The notes under the pieces: model-generated | What the model was told of the DNA's origin: nothing | What the model saw: the letters and a program-made list of their open reading frames with translations, nothing else | Database searches by the model: none | Shown: in pieces, positions 1-18,700 of the stretch | Position numbering within the stretch: the stretch's first letter is position 1 | Layout: every line of letters begins with the position of its first letter | Made by a program: the position numbers and the translations under genes | Assembly: GCF_036711975.1 (NCBI RefSeq) | Contig: NC_091973.1 | Coordinates: forward strand, 2,852,001 to 2,916,000 | DNA from: Onthophagus taurus | Taxonomy: Eukaryota; Arthropoda; Insecta; Coleoptera; Scarabaeidae | Direction: 5' to 3' | DNA: 64,000 nt

Positions 1-3000
1 AAGGTTAGTTTTGTTTACAAACATTAATTATACCGTGAAGTTTTCTTTAGTAATTAGTAACCGAGTGTAGAATATCGACGAGGCAGAACTTTTCTAGAAA
101 ATTTTTACAAAACTTCAAATTAGAGATCGACTCAAATCAAAATGAGACACCAGAATAGCTCTCTGGGTGGATAGAGTAACTAACAGAACAGTATTTTGGA
201 CATATTATGAGAAACAGAAAAAAATACCGCCTACAGAGACTTCACACTCAAGAAAAAGAACTGGCTTAATTCATTGAAGAATTCATTGAACTAAGATTGT
301 CACGCATAATTTTTAGATAGCAAAGTATAATGTTAAAAACAATTAAGTGGTGAATAAAAATAAAAAATTACTTACCTTGATAATAACTTATGATGCATCT
401 GGGTAAAAAAAATGTGTGATGAAAAAACTACCTTGAGACGTAATTTAGGATTTATATTTTATTGTATTGAGTTTTGTCAACATGGAAAAGTACAAATATT
501 GCATTACACCGACTCTAGCCTGGAATCACAATACATTGTGTGTAATGTAGTACTGGTTTCGTCCCGCAATTACTTGTGCACGAGGAATTCGCCTCCCTTC
601 GCCCTCATTGAACTTTCCCTTCGTTAAAAACGGTTCCGTAAAGAAAAACCGTTTCCCAGTACGATTGTGTACGTTTTCAATCGAGTTACTCGTTATCATT
701 TTTTTTTGTATATTTATTTTATTATTTCATTTTGTTTTTTTTTCTTATTTCGTTTGGATCTGAAGACCGATAACTTGTTTCGCGTTTACCAGCAATTCAA
801 CACAGCCATTCTAAATAACGTAACCAAAACCGAACAAAACCGCCCGATTCATTTTTTCGAGCAATATTTTTCTCCGTAATGTTTCCGTCGCGATGTTGTT
901 AAACGCCCTTCCATTTTTTTTTGTTTTTTTTTAAATTTTTTCGTCGATATAGATATCGCGTCGATTTTCATTTTACTAGACGTACTCAACTAATGTTAAT
1001 ATATTAGGTTATGGTCTATTATATCTAAATATCAATTTATGATACAATAATAGGTACAGGTTACAAATGACAATTATTACACACAAATGCGGCATGTGAC
1101 ACTGGACAGTAAGCATAATTAATAAACGACAATTAACGCTGAGTATGGTTTTTTTATAAACTAAACTAAATAGAGATAAGAGATATAGAAGAGAGGAATA
1201 GTCCGGAAACACGGATACTTTCAATCGATTTAAGTCCAGCACACAAATTATTTTCTTTTCTTTTCATTTTTTTTGTTTCGTTATTTATTTATATTTTTTT
1301 GCATTCAACCTTTTTCTCCGTGTACAGGATACCCCAAAGACATCGATCATGGGGCGTCCCGTCTATTTCATTTTATTTTCTTAAATAGTTTTTTTTACAT
1401 CAACCACGTCGCCGTTGACGAGATATTATCATTATTATTATTATTATTCAGCTGATGATGGGGACAAGGTGCACCGCTCCTTACTCTCGCTTATTTTTCG
1501 CTCAATTACTTAAATATTTTGCATCGATTTGGTTTTTTTTGCTGATATGTCGCTAACTTTTCACGTCCGAATTTTCGTCGGCTAAATGACGAAAACGCCT
1601 CAAATTTATTGAAATAAAGACGGTTGTGATGGTTATTTAGGTTGCGTTAAAAGATCCGCCGGAAGTACAGCTAAGTAACGATTTAATAATAAGTCGATTC
1701 TTCAACGCATGCGGAGTATTATTTTCACGTCCTGGAAAATGCGATTCGCAAGCGCGGAAGGATCTATTTGTATATCAGTCAGATCTTATTTTTTATTTAT
1801 TTTTTTTCGTTGTGTAACGTTTGTCGTCATTCGGCCGATCGTTTTACATTCACCTTTTTTTTAATCCTAAAGCTAAAAACATACTGTTTATAAGACGTCT
1901 CTTATAATTAAAAGTTATTGCATGAAATAGTAATGAGGTACTGTACTCCTAATAATATAACCTCTGTACATTTTACATCTTAAGAACTTTTTTTTCTCAT
2001 TTTTTTGCACTCGTTAATTAATAATAATAATAACCATTATCAAAACAGACTATATGAGAGCTTATATATGCAAAATTTTCTTATTTCATATAAATTTCGA
2101 CATGCTTATATATATAATGGAAATAAACCATATGTGCACTTCATTCGATTAATTCACATGTGGTTCTATGTGTAATTATATATATAGATATATCTATGTT
2201 TTTTTATATATATTTATATAAAATCAGTGTTTTTTTTTAATAATGGAATGTTCCTTGTCACAACAATATTTGAGCTATGAGTCTAGACAGAACCGTCGAG
2301 ACCATTAGAGCGAAATTTCTATTATCCATACGATTTGTTTTTTTTAAATGCGCATGTTCTAGAAATCGCGCTGTCTTTAACACAACAGCTACACACATAG
2401 AGAAAAATCAACTGACGTAACTATATCAATTTTCTTTATACATTTACGCTATAGGATCTACACAACACACAAAGATTTAAACTTTTTTTTCTTGTTAAAT
2501 GTAGATAGTGATATACGTAATATCGTAAAATATAAGCACGAAGGTATGTTACGTTTTTTTTCTTTTAGATAATTAGAAACAAGCAAATGCTGACAGACAT
2601 ATACAATAATCGCTATATATATCTTCCTTTTTATATAAGATCGTTGTTCTGTATATTGGTTTAGTCTACACAAGTTTCAGTTTTTAGGCCAAATATTACA
2701 TATAACCGAATAATCTTAAAACACAATTGCCGCTAGTTACATTTATATGTATACATTTATATATATATATATAGATCTTTTTTCTTTGTTCCTCATCTCT
2801 TTTTGTCTTACTTTGTGTACGACTGCATTTTATTTATTTATTACTTTCTTTAATTATTAATCAAATTAAAAAATCAACCCCAAACCTCGAGCTTCATCAA
2901 GATATCGTATTTACAAAGAAGTTTTAAACATTTGGAAGATAGCTTTTGTCAGCTACCACGGGCTCGTTTTAAATCTACAGCATTGTGAGTTAAAAGAAAT

Positions 3001-6000
3001 CAAATTTTCATGAAATGTTACTCCTTTTTAAACGATTTCAAACGAAACTTCTACTTTGTGCCATTTTCTTAACTCTCTTGTGCGTGTTTCATTTCATTTT
3101 CTTTTTATTCATTTTCTGCTACTCATTCTTGGCTTCTTTTTATTGCAAAAGTTTCAAATGGAATTGTTTTCATTTGTATTCATGACCCCCCTTTTTTTCA
3201 ATTATCATTAAACTATCTATAATATTTTTTTATAATATTATTGCGCACCGGAAACGACTTACTAAATTATTCAATAGAGTCGCTAATAATTATTAAGTTT
3301 TTTTTCCCTTTCAATTTAATTATTAACGCTGAGATCACTTCTCGAATCATCACAATCAACCCCCAATGATTTACGGACATTGAGCGCGTTACCTATTATT
3401 ATTATTATTATTATTAAATTGTAATCACAAACATTGCACCAGATTTTTCCAAAAAAAAACTTTTCAAATTTTTTTTTGTTCATATTTTTTATTTTTTTTT
3501 AATAACCATTTCCTTTTATTTGTCCGTTGATCTTTTACTACCTTTTTTTTGAAATTTCGTTTTTTGCTTATTCATTTAAAAAATCGCGTTAAAAATCAAT
3601 TATCAACATCTTGCTTTGAGCCAACATTCTTTAGGTCATTTAACATTCAACAAACAACCGTAACAATGTTCAATTACGTTGCAATAACAAAACGATAATT
3701 TTTTTTAATTAATTAAAACCACCGACCGATTATTATTCTTTATATTCAATTTATTTTTTAACTTTTTTATGTATTTATTTTTGTCTGTATTTATGCATTG
3801 TCCAACACTACATTGTTTATTATTTAGTGTTTAGGATATATTTGAGGTTCGTTTTATCCCTGATATGTGATGTTGCAACCAAAAAATTATAACAATGTTG
3901 TAATCAAAATTAACGTGCTTTAATTTAATGCATCACTAAAATTCGTGTACTATCTAATGATGAGGTAGACTCAACAATGATCAGAGTCATGAGAAATAAT
4001 AATTTTTCGATCATATTTTCAAACGTTGGATGTTAAGTAACCACAGACAATGTTAAGTCTATAATTTTAGACTCAATCATTCTTAGTGTCATTCAATTAC
4101 AAGGATAGACAGAGTAACAACTTTTCAAGGATCATTTGTGTACATCTAATTCAAGTTACATTGAAGCAAAGCTGTGATTTCATAGTTTTATCCAAATATT
4201 GCAATATCATAGAAACCAGTGCTTTTTACCAATGAGGTGCAGTATTTTTAAACCATAGTGTACACTCAAGATCTTGCAAGAATCAAATCACTCTTAATTT
4301 TGATTCTTATGAATGAAAGCAACTTCTATTGGATATCCATGAATTAGCACTCCCATTCTTTTAAGTGTTCATACATATTACGATCAGATCGCGCTTTACA
4401 AAGTCTTATATGTTTTTGTCAAAATATGTAACGGAATAATTAAGAATTTCTCTACAGCTATGTTGTTTCATTCATAATTCACTCAGAAATTTACTTCTTA
4501 TGAATGAAATCAACAAAACACTGAGTTTTTATAGATATTAATTAAGTCAAAGATCTCATCAATAACAGTGATGAATAGAATGATTGATAAATTGATTTAA
4601 ATTTAATCCGTGTTAATAATTGTGCTAAATTACTCCTTTTTTCTCGTTCGATTTTGGTATTGAATATAATCGGTCGATAATTTTAATTACCTTAGCCTAC
4701 GAAATTGTGCGTTTTCTTACTAACATTTTAAGTAATCGTTTTGTTTTAGAAAAAAAGAAATTGCAACGTTTTTGAAACGTGTTATCTCGGGTTGGGTCAT
4801 AAATGGAGTAAAATTTCGTTGTTTCAATGCTGTTTTTAACAATATATTTTTTTTCGATTTATTTTTTGTTTTCAGTCGGGGGCAAGTCGTACAGGGCAGC
4901 TCGTGGTAGAATAGTGGTGAAATCATATTCTTAATTTAATTAATTCTTAGTTCGCTATGTTCGTTTCTCTTATTTATTCTATGTACACTGCGTTTTTTGT
5001 TTATAGCGTTCTGTGCGCTTTTACAAACACTAACCAACCAACCAACCAGTTGAATACTCATTAATATTTCTTATCTCTTATTCGCAAGGTACTAGTGTTT
5101 CCATTTTTTTGTATTTATAAAAATAATAGATACGGTCCGTTGGAACTCGATGGAACGAGTTTTTGGATTATTTTATTTCTCTCAAATGTAGACAAACACT
5201 TGGGATGTAAGGATAGTGTGTATAAAGATACGAAAACAAAATAACAACAGAAATCATAAATTATTAATTAATAATATAATTAATGTTCAGAGAAAAAATA
5301 TAATTGTTAATGGTAGTAACTTATGTTTCTTTTTTTCTACAAATAAATAAAACAACCAAAACTAAACCTGTCGATAAGCAAAAATACAAAATAAATAGAA
5401 CGTAAAGAGAGAATTAATTAATTAATTAATTTCATTAATTGTTTAAAAGGTAAAACCTAAAAAAAAAGAAAAGAACTAAACAATAATGGTACTAAACTAA
5501 AAAGAAAATACTCTCGCAATAAAGGTAAGTCAGCTTAAACCGAAAAAAAAAATGTTATAAGGAATGGGGGGAAAATTCATTAATTAACAGAAGAAAAAAG
5601 AAAATAAAATTAAATAAATTCGGGACAATTAATTATTACCGTGGACATACAGGGTGGTTCACATTAAAAATTCCCGTTTCAATTCAAAATGTATGTACAT
5701 CACATCTAAAAAAAAACCATCATTATATTTAATCAACCTAGTTAATTAATCTTAGCTTATTTAAATTTAATTAACTATTTTAATTAACGTCGATCATACG
5801 CGTTCCTTTTCGGAAATTCTATACTCATCATTAATTTATTTAAATTCATTATTAAAAGACAATCAACAATCATGGTTTAATCGGAAAAGAATTCTATTTT
5901 AACGGAGAGATCCGGTGAACATTGCTTTGTTAACAACAATTGCTTCGATCACTAAGTAATATTTCTGTCGACTAGTTTATTGCACAAGGGTTCCTCTCCT

Positions 6001-7678
6001 TCATAAGATATTCATATAAGACATTCATATAAGATATTTATTTATTTAATATAGATTTCACCCAAACAGATCTCACCCTTCCTTCAGATCTAATTTTATT
6101 TTTAATATTTTTGCATCGCAGCTTCGCACACTTATCACAGTGGTCAAAAAAATTGTTTTTATTCGAACAAGTGATCCACCCTGTATACGAGTAGGGATCT
6201 CGTTTTTCTTTTGTATATCGTTTCGTTTCAATTTTATTTATATATGTATATATATATATAATTTTTTTTTTGTTTTAATATGCATTATGTACCTGGATGG
6301 CGACTTTCCTTTTCCACAAAAACTAACGGTGTTAATTAACTATTATAATTCGTGACTATTTTATAAAAAAAAGAAAGAAAAAAATTATTAAAACACAAAA
6401 CACACATAGTAAAAACGGGACTAATAAATTCTTTCCTTATTTATCTTCTCCTTCCATTTTTAATTTTTTTTTGTTTCTTATATGATTTTATACACGGTGT
6501 GCTTTAGCAACGCCGCAAAACCCCTTAATTTGTGTTTAAGGGTCCAGAAAAATTGGTACCAGTTTTTCTAACACGAGGGAGAAGTACAATTAGTTGATGG
6601 ACAGGCGTTGCGTATTTTACACGACTAGTTTCTTTTTTTCCATACACAATTATATAATTAATAATAATTAATAATGATAATTATGACCGAATATATGCAT
6701 AAGACACAAGACTACAGATAAATACATAATGATTAAACCGATTTTCTTTCTTTTTTTTCTTTTCGTTTTTAACAGTGCAGTTAAAAATTATTAATTGAAG
6801 AAATTTTTAAAGACTTGGTTAACAATGTCAACCATGTTTTAATATAAAATAAATAAAACGTATTTTCTTTTTAACTAAACATATATTTTTGGTCTTTACG
6901 TGTTTGTAAGATTGGTCATTTTAAAAATTAAAACTGTGTGAGAATTGAAAGAATTTATTAATAATTTTAAAGTGCACTGAAATTCCCGTAAAAAAAGCGT
7001 TATCGAGATAAATGATTGAATTACGATTAAATGAATTTAACCTCTACACAAATATAATGATAATAATAATTCACTACGCGTATGTATTCGTTTTGCATCC
7101 ATATTTCTCCGATTTTTTTTCTGACGATTCTATATTATTTAATATTTAAATGTTTGTGTATATATATATAATATATATATTTTTTTGTAAATATGATTTT
7201 TTTCTTATATCATTTGCCTTAACGATGGCACAATTAATCAGATAATAAAGATGTTATTATTTACTAGGTAATAATAGTTTCTTCTTTTTTAATAGGAAAT
7301 GCAAAATGCACCTCTGACTAGTTCCGTATGTTATGTATAAGTACTAATAATGAATTTGTCGCCCGGGTCTTGAAACCCCGGCTACAAAGTTTTTTTTACG
7401 ATCAGACAAACTGTGACAGACTGTTGTGTGTCGTCGGCCAGCCGCAGACTGTCGCACGCCGCCGTATTAAATATACCTTAACCATTTTACACCGACGTTT
7501 TTATATATGTTTTAAATCATATATATAATTATATTTATAAATTATATATATACTTTATATATACTTTTTTTAATTAATAATACTAGCAAAGAATAAATAC
7601 TAGGTTGCCGGCGGCGTGCGCAGCTTGCGGCGGCCCTCAAGCGGCCAGTTGGTTCTGAGCACCACCGGCCACTTCGCT
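1..7678 (-). other. AT-rich 3' flank, probable long 3'UTR of the ELAV/FNE-like gene
   Basis: No convincing coding exon is visible on either strand. The short ORFs here have no family resemblance and several begin at non-ATG codons. The segment lies directly downstream, in transcript sense, of the ELAV-family stop codon at 7679-7681. ELAV-family genes are known for very long neuronal 3'UTRs, so much of this could be transcribed. Many AATAAA signals occur on the minus strand, so the end cannot be placed. Islands of higher GC (about 1320-1480, 4870-4920, 7360-7470) stand out and may be conserved UTR elements. Simple repeats occur near 1425-1450, 3398-3416, 5036-5054 and 5413-5432. The UTR assignment is inference. 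Confidence 0.4.
5648..6187. mobile_element. TA-flanked element with CAGGGTGG inverted ends
   Basis: The left end reads TACAGGGTGGTTCAC and the right end reads GTGATCCACCCTGTA, an inverted match of about 15 bp with one mismatch, each flanked by TA. This fits a short non-autonomous Tc1/mariner-like (MITE-type) insertion of about 540 bp. No transposase ORF lies inside. The ends resemble those of the 100-bp element at 62024-62123. Family assignment is inference. Confidence 0.4.
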
Positions 7679-12784
<5,106 letters not shown>

Positions 12785-14810
12785 TTAAAACAAAATTAAT
12801 TATACATAAAAAATGTTTTATAATAATACATGTTTATATATTCTGGGTACGAATAATAAAAAAAGAAACATAAATAAACAAGATAGAACATGTGTGAAAT
12901 AGTTTGTTTTTGTTTCTATCAAATTCATCAGAAATTAATAATTTAAAGTATTCCATAGCAACGTGGAGGAAACTCAATCCAACTCAAATACAATTAATTA
13001 AACTTTATTATATAATTAAATTTATTTTATAAAGCTGTAACCATAGCAATAATTAGCTTTTACAATTTAGTGTTAGAGTTACTGCTCTAAAATGAATAAA
13101 ATGAGACTTAAACTAAAATTAATAAAATAGAGAAAGATACGGCAAAAGACGATTCAAACCAAAAATTAAATATTATTTAAAAAAAAAGTTTGTAAAATCC
13201 CACAAAAATAAAATAATATAATAAAAATAATAAATAAATGTGTAATAATATAATAAATTGTATTGTACTGTTTGATATTGACCCAATTTTCCACGATTAA
13301 TACTAAAAATAGACGAATGACACGAATTTTAGATCCTGGTTCTTCAAAAATACTAAAGTTAGTATTTGATTGATATGAACGGAAGCGATAGACAACATGT
13401 ATGTATTAGAGATATTAAAATCAATACATATTAATTACCAGGAAATTATATTATCACTATAAAATTTCTATGTAATCTTTCCAAAATGGACGCTTATCAT
13501 GCGTATTAAATTGTATCCTTAAGCAAAAGTATCTTAATCGCTTGCAAAAAGAATAGACTTCAACCGATCGTTCAATCAATTTTACAATCGCCGTGATCGT
13601 TATCAAGATGATACCCATCGATTTTTTGGTGGAGGCGAATTGGCACTTAGTCAGAAGGGGATATGGACCAAGTTACTAATTCAAATTAATGGACGATGAA
13701 GAGATTGGAAAATCACTTCTTGATGCAGATTTTGACCGACCGAGATGGTACAAATGTAAGTAAATAAATAAAAACTACAATTAGGACCGTGAAAAACAAA
13801 TTTAAGAGGTAATGTGCGAGTGGTGTCTATCAATATGAGAAGGGGAGTTGCGTTATCTCCCCTCAACCGAGGTCGTCGTCACCCATTTATTAAAAAAAAA
13901 GTGTAATACAAAAATAAAATGACCAAGATTTCAGTTTACGAAAGAAGTAAGCTTGTTAAGTTAATTGTAAGCCTTGAGTTAGATTCTATTGATGAAAAGG
14001 ATTTACCATCAAATCATCTAGCGGTAAAACATTGATTTGTGAAACCCGTTAATCGCACGTGCGAAATAAACCTCGATGTTATCCCTAGTTAATCGATAGT
14101 AAGGTTGGATTGGGTTGGAAGAATGAAAAATTAAATCGTAGATGAATTGAAAAATTGTAGAAGTTATTATTACTGAAGGCAAACTATTTAGACTCTTAAT
14201 TTTAAATTAAAATCAAAATGACTCAGTGTCTGGTTATTGCAATATATCTCCGCATCCGGTTACCAACCGTTGAGGGGTAGTAGAGTCGGGTTGTATTCAT
14301 GAAAACGATATCTTCCTATATCATGGTTTTTGGCAATTGAGGGTTGTATCAGATACTTTTCAAATATGTAGTAGGGTTGGGTTAGGTTCAGGGGGTGCTA
14401 TTAACACTAATAAGGTATAGGTATATATATTAATATATATTATTAGTATGGGCGGATATTACTAAATGCGACAATTTAGGTTCGATATTAAATTTGGTAT
14501 AGTATTGGAGATTCGAGTTAGGCCTTAGGTTTGTGTATCACATTGAAATCGACCCAGTTTTTAGTTATTGCCTATAATAAAATTGAAAAATATAACATTA
14601 TAAATCAAATAGCAGAACAAATACAAAACTAAATTATAGTACAGATCTCTGTCAATATCACTATAGCATCTATGAAGGAAAAAAAAATTTGGAATAAGCT
14701 AAGTCGCTCAGACTGAGAATAACACTTTTGTAAACACCACAGCTGTGCCGAACACACTAGTGAGAAACCAGATACAGAGCAGTTGATGGGATATCAAATT
14801 AAATGCTAAA

Positions 14811-14927
14811 TAATGTGGAGGAGCGCACTACTCATCGAGATAGAGGATTTATTCAACAAAATAAAACACACAAAAAGTGTACCAACCGAATGGAAAGAAA
14901 GCATAACAATACTAGTATTCAAAAAGT
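14811..14927 (+). mobile_element. Non-LTR retrotransposon (LINE) reverse-transcriptase remnant
   Basis: One frame reads ALLIEIEDLFNKI, then VPTEWKESITILVFKK and a stop. The VP-x-EW-K-x-x-I-x-x-x-x-KK pattern is the conserved N-terminal block of LINE-type reverse transcriptases. Only this block is readable and no flanking catalytic motifs are seen, so it is a dead fragment. Confidence 0.55.
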
Positions 14928-15185
14928 AATACTGAATAACTAGTTGCAAAGATTCCCGAGGAAGAAATTTCCGCTTCCTACATCTGTGAGGAGAGCAAGA
15001 AAAATAGGTCAACTATTCACTACACAACAAACACCGTTACAAAATGGCAGTACACAACAAGTCTATAGAACAAAATAGCCCTAAACAGGATACATTTTTT
15101 ATTACGAACAGTGTCCATAAATTCGATCAACTTTTAGTTAGCTACAAAATACATCGTTAAAGCAAAAAATGTACTTTGTTGTACT

Positions 15186-16731
15186 AAGTTGGGTTGAGTT
15201 GTTATTTCTGGCAATTAAGAGTGGTTGAAACGGGTAAGATCGTGGGCAGATAAAAACATTGACTTATACAATAAAATTAAGGTTGTATAAGAAAAATTTT
15301 AGTTTAGAAAAATATTGTTCGTTATAACTTTATCGTTATGACAAATATAACAAAAATCAAGGTTTGTAATAACACTGTGTAAGCTGAGGTTCATTGTGGG
15401 TCAACTAACAAATAAAAACTAATAAGAAATATACGTTGAACAGATTCATAACTTACTACCAGAAGCAATTTGAGGGAGTTGGCATTAATCGAAATGTAAG
15501 AAGGCGGGTTTTGATGTATGTACCAGAAATTAAATGAAGAAATCACAATAAATACAATGACTCAAAAAAATTGTTTCATTTTTATACCAAAACCCAGAGG
15601 TTCTCAATATTTTCAGCTAGATAAATATAAGCATGTTTTGGTTCACTTCTAGTACTTGTTTCAACTCGGCGCATACATATAGTATGCTATAGGCGTGTTT
15701 TGGTTCAAGATGTAGTTCTGAACTGGTCATATTGCATATTATAAGTATGCGCTGGTTCTTATTCCAAAAAGTCTGGCAATTCCTAGTTTATAACATTGAA
15801 ATTAGAAATATCCCGGCTACAAATCCAACATGATTAAGGTATTTTCAGATTTGGGTTTCTGTAAAAATGTGAAGATAAATTGAAATAATTTGATTTTCCC
15901 CAAAGAGGTGGTGTTAAAACTCTGCGAATGATGTCAAATACATGCTCTAGTAAAGGTTAAGTAAGAAAATGAGAAAAATTAAGTTGGGTTGAGTTGTTGT
16001 TTCTGGAATTTAAGGGTGGTTGAAACGGGTAAGATCGTGGGCAGATAAAAACATTGACTTATACAATAAAATTAAGGCTGGAATAAGAAAATTTTAGTTT
16101 AGAAAAACATGTTTCGTTATAATTTTATCGTTATGACAAAAAGAGAGAGGTTCATGAGGTTCATTGCGGTTCAACTAACAAATAAAAACTAATAAGAAAT
16201 ATATATTGAACACATTCATGAAGAATTTTAGTACTTGTTTCAGCTTCGCGCATACATATAGTATGCAATAGGTGCTTTGGTTCAAGAATTCTGTAGTTCC
16301 GACCAGTTCTGAATCTTTTTGCGCATAATAGGCCTGTTTTGGTTCAAAATGTAGTTCTGAACTGGTCATATTGCATGTTATAAGTATGCGCTGGTTCTTA
16401 TTCCAAAAAGTGATGTCAATGAGAAATGTGCCTGTTACAAATCCAACATGATTAAGGTATTTTCAGATTTGGGTTTCTGTAAAAATGTGAAGATAAATTG
16501 AAATAATTTGATTTTTCCAAAATGGCCGCTTGAATATATGTTGAAGTATTTCCCAAAAATGTTATTAAGGTCGAAGATATTGGATTAATATGAAGTCTGG
16601 CCAAAGAGAAGTAAATGTTGTATGATATTATTATAAGTATATACTTACTATAAGCATGAAATCTGGACTCACTGAAAGTTAAAACCGTACTAAAGGTTTA
16701 TAGCTTAGGTGGTGTTAAAACTCTGCGAATG
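15186..16731. repeat. Two direct copies of a ~0.75-kb segment
   Basis: The segment at 15186-15932 recurs at 15981-16731. Shared blocks include the start (AAGTTGGGTTGAGTTGTT), the stretch around ACGGGTAAGATCGTGGGCAG, the pair TAAGTATGCGCTGGTTCTT, and the end GGTGGTGTTAAAACTCTGCG. The copies differ by insertions of 100-200 bp. No ORF is shared. This looks like a local tandem duplication of unknown sequence. Confidence 0.7.
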
Positions 16732-16950
16732 ATTGATTGGTTATTGTTTCGATAGGCAACAAAGAATATGTAGTTAAGTTGTATAGGTTTAGATTACAAC
16801 TAGATTACATATACTGTAATGAAAGTAATTTTTGAATAAAATAGTTGAGACGTTTTAAATGGAATGATAGTGAATGACTACGTAGTATTAGTGAATATAA
16901 ACGAGAGGCCGAAAAACGGGTGTAAAAAACATAACTTCCGCGACATTAAT

Positions 16951-17085
16951 ATGAAATTCTGTATATTTTTAGTAGCTGTGGCTATTTTTGGAGTGGAAGT
17001 ATACACAATCCCACAAAATCTCGTTAGATATGCACGAAGTAATAGACTATCGGCGTTCCATCGAAAAATCTACATCGTTCGGTAG
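16951..17085 (+). CDS. Possible 44-residue secreted peptide ORF
   Basis: An ATG at 16951 opens a short ORF whose first ~19 residues look like a signal peptide: MKFC, then the hydrophobic core IFLVAVAIFGVEV, then YTIPQ. A basic tail follows, with RYARSNR and ending in FHRKIYIVR before TAG. The same frame extends upstream to 16864, but the internal Met fits the signal sequence better. There is no Cys pair and no recognised family. It could be a chance ORF, a small secreted peptide, or the first exon of a longer gene, although no obvious donor was found. Confidence 0.25.
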   Translation: MKFCIFLVAVAIFGVEVYTIPQNLVRYARSNRLSAFHRKIYIVR

Positions 17086-17099
17086 AGAGATCTAAATTT

Positions 17100-18700
17100 A
17101 AAACGGGTCGCACGCGAATCGGTCGAAAAGTGGTTGGTCACCCCATTTCGACCTATTTCCGTGCGGCGCACGTGGCTTTTAAGAGCACGAACGCGGAAAA
17201 ACTTGCAGACTAACAGACGTTACGCTTACGCACGTTTTTGAGGTTATGTTGTATTAAAAAGAAAAAAATGAGGAACGATCGATCGTTAAAGAAATATGGC
17301 AACATCGCGTTATTCTATATTCTATGGGTTTCGTTAGGAAATGAAAAGAAGGATCGTTTATGGTTAATTGGAAAATGTGTTAAGATAAAAGAGTGTTTAA
17401 GAAGAGGAAGAGTGACGGAGGTGGGAAAAAAATCGAGCGCGCAACGAAAAGAATGCGAGACAAACTGTGACGCTGGTAGCGTGGTGACATGACATTTTTA
17501 CCAATAGAAAACTAACCTAACGCGAGGCTGTCAAAATCCGTTTGGCATAAACGTCACTGCGGTTACGAACACACACGAAAAAATCACACTTTTTACTAAA
17601 AGCAGAAAAAAATGAACTAAAAACAAAACGGAACAGAAAAAAAAAGAAAATAAAACAAAAGCGGCGAGGTCGCGAACCGCTCCGAAAGCAACCCGAACTC
17701 GCACTGTTTTAAAAACATTTAAAATTACCGTGCGACCCAGACTCATGCGCAGTCATAACCTCACTTTAACGATATCGATTCAAGTTAGCGTCGGTTTGGT
17801 TTTTAAACAACTTCGTGGCTTTTTCCTTTTTTTTATACTACACCCTACCGCTTTTACTCCGCGTTATCGATTTTTTCACAAATCTATTATTAAAACAACA
17901 ACGACGCGAAGCGTAGTAGCGTCCCTTTTTTCCCCACGTCGTCAACTCTCAAACTCAACGTTACATAAACGCCACACGCGCTCCCTCTATCTATCTCACT
18001 TACTCTTCCCAAAAAAGGGCCAAAAATTCAATCAAACAACAAGAACAACCGTATACGTACAGTCAAAACTACCTACGCCAATGTCCGGTTCCCGGTTCCC
18101 TCTCTCGCCCCAAAAACGAAACGCGATTCCCCTTCACCCCACGTCACCTCGTCTCATATAATAAATGGATAATTTATTATAATTTCAAAGGAGGGTGCCA
18201 GACAAACAGCTGATGCCGAGCGTAAAAGATAAAAGGGGGCGACCGGATTCTCCCCTCGTCCTCGAAGGGCGTTCACCCCATCGAAAAACTAAGGCCCGTG
18301 GCCCTGTTTCATCGCCAACTATATTTTGGAAGCCAAACTTATAAAACTCACTATATCACGATATATATAGTTCCAAAAAAATACACATTCATCTAAATAT
18401 AAAATTTCGTACAGAATATAAAATCCACACCTAAAAATACCTTTACATCAAATTATTACAAAATTTAATTAACAAAAAAAAATTTCTTCCTAACCTAAAA
18501 CATAAAAGACCCCGATCGAACGTCTCGCCCCGTACAGGGGTCGTGTTATTGATCCGGAGGTGGTAGAGGAGAAAGACGAGGCGTCTCCCCCATTTCGAAT
18601 GCAACCCACGCTTGGGGAATAAGTGACGTTTTATGTTTCGGGGATTTTCATTTAAAAATCATTTTGTTTTTAATCAACAAAAAAAAATTTCAATTAATAT
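17100..18700. promoter_or_regulatory. GC-richer, promoter-like zone
   Basis: Against the AT-rich background this stretch has many CpG dinucleotides and mixed-sequence blocks (17090-17240, 17500-18330, 18500-18620), with no coding exon I can support. It lies upstream of the minus-strand ELAV-like gene and could hold its promoter and 5' exon. ORFs that cross it start at non-ATG codons and have low-complexity composition. Assignment is inference. Confidence 0.3.

Noticed and set aside
412-1455. Short ORFs near the left edge
   Set aside because: T-rich composition, non-conserved, several non-ATG starts; no supporting splice sites.
17730-18161. 143-aa plus-strand ORF in the GC-richer zone
   Set aside because: Begins at GTG, low-complexity Ser/Thr/Arg/Pro composition, no splice or family support.
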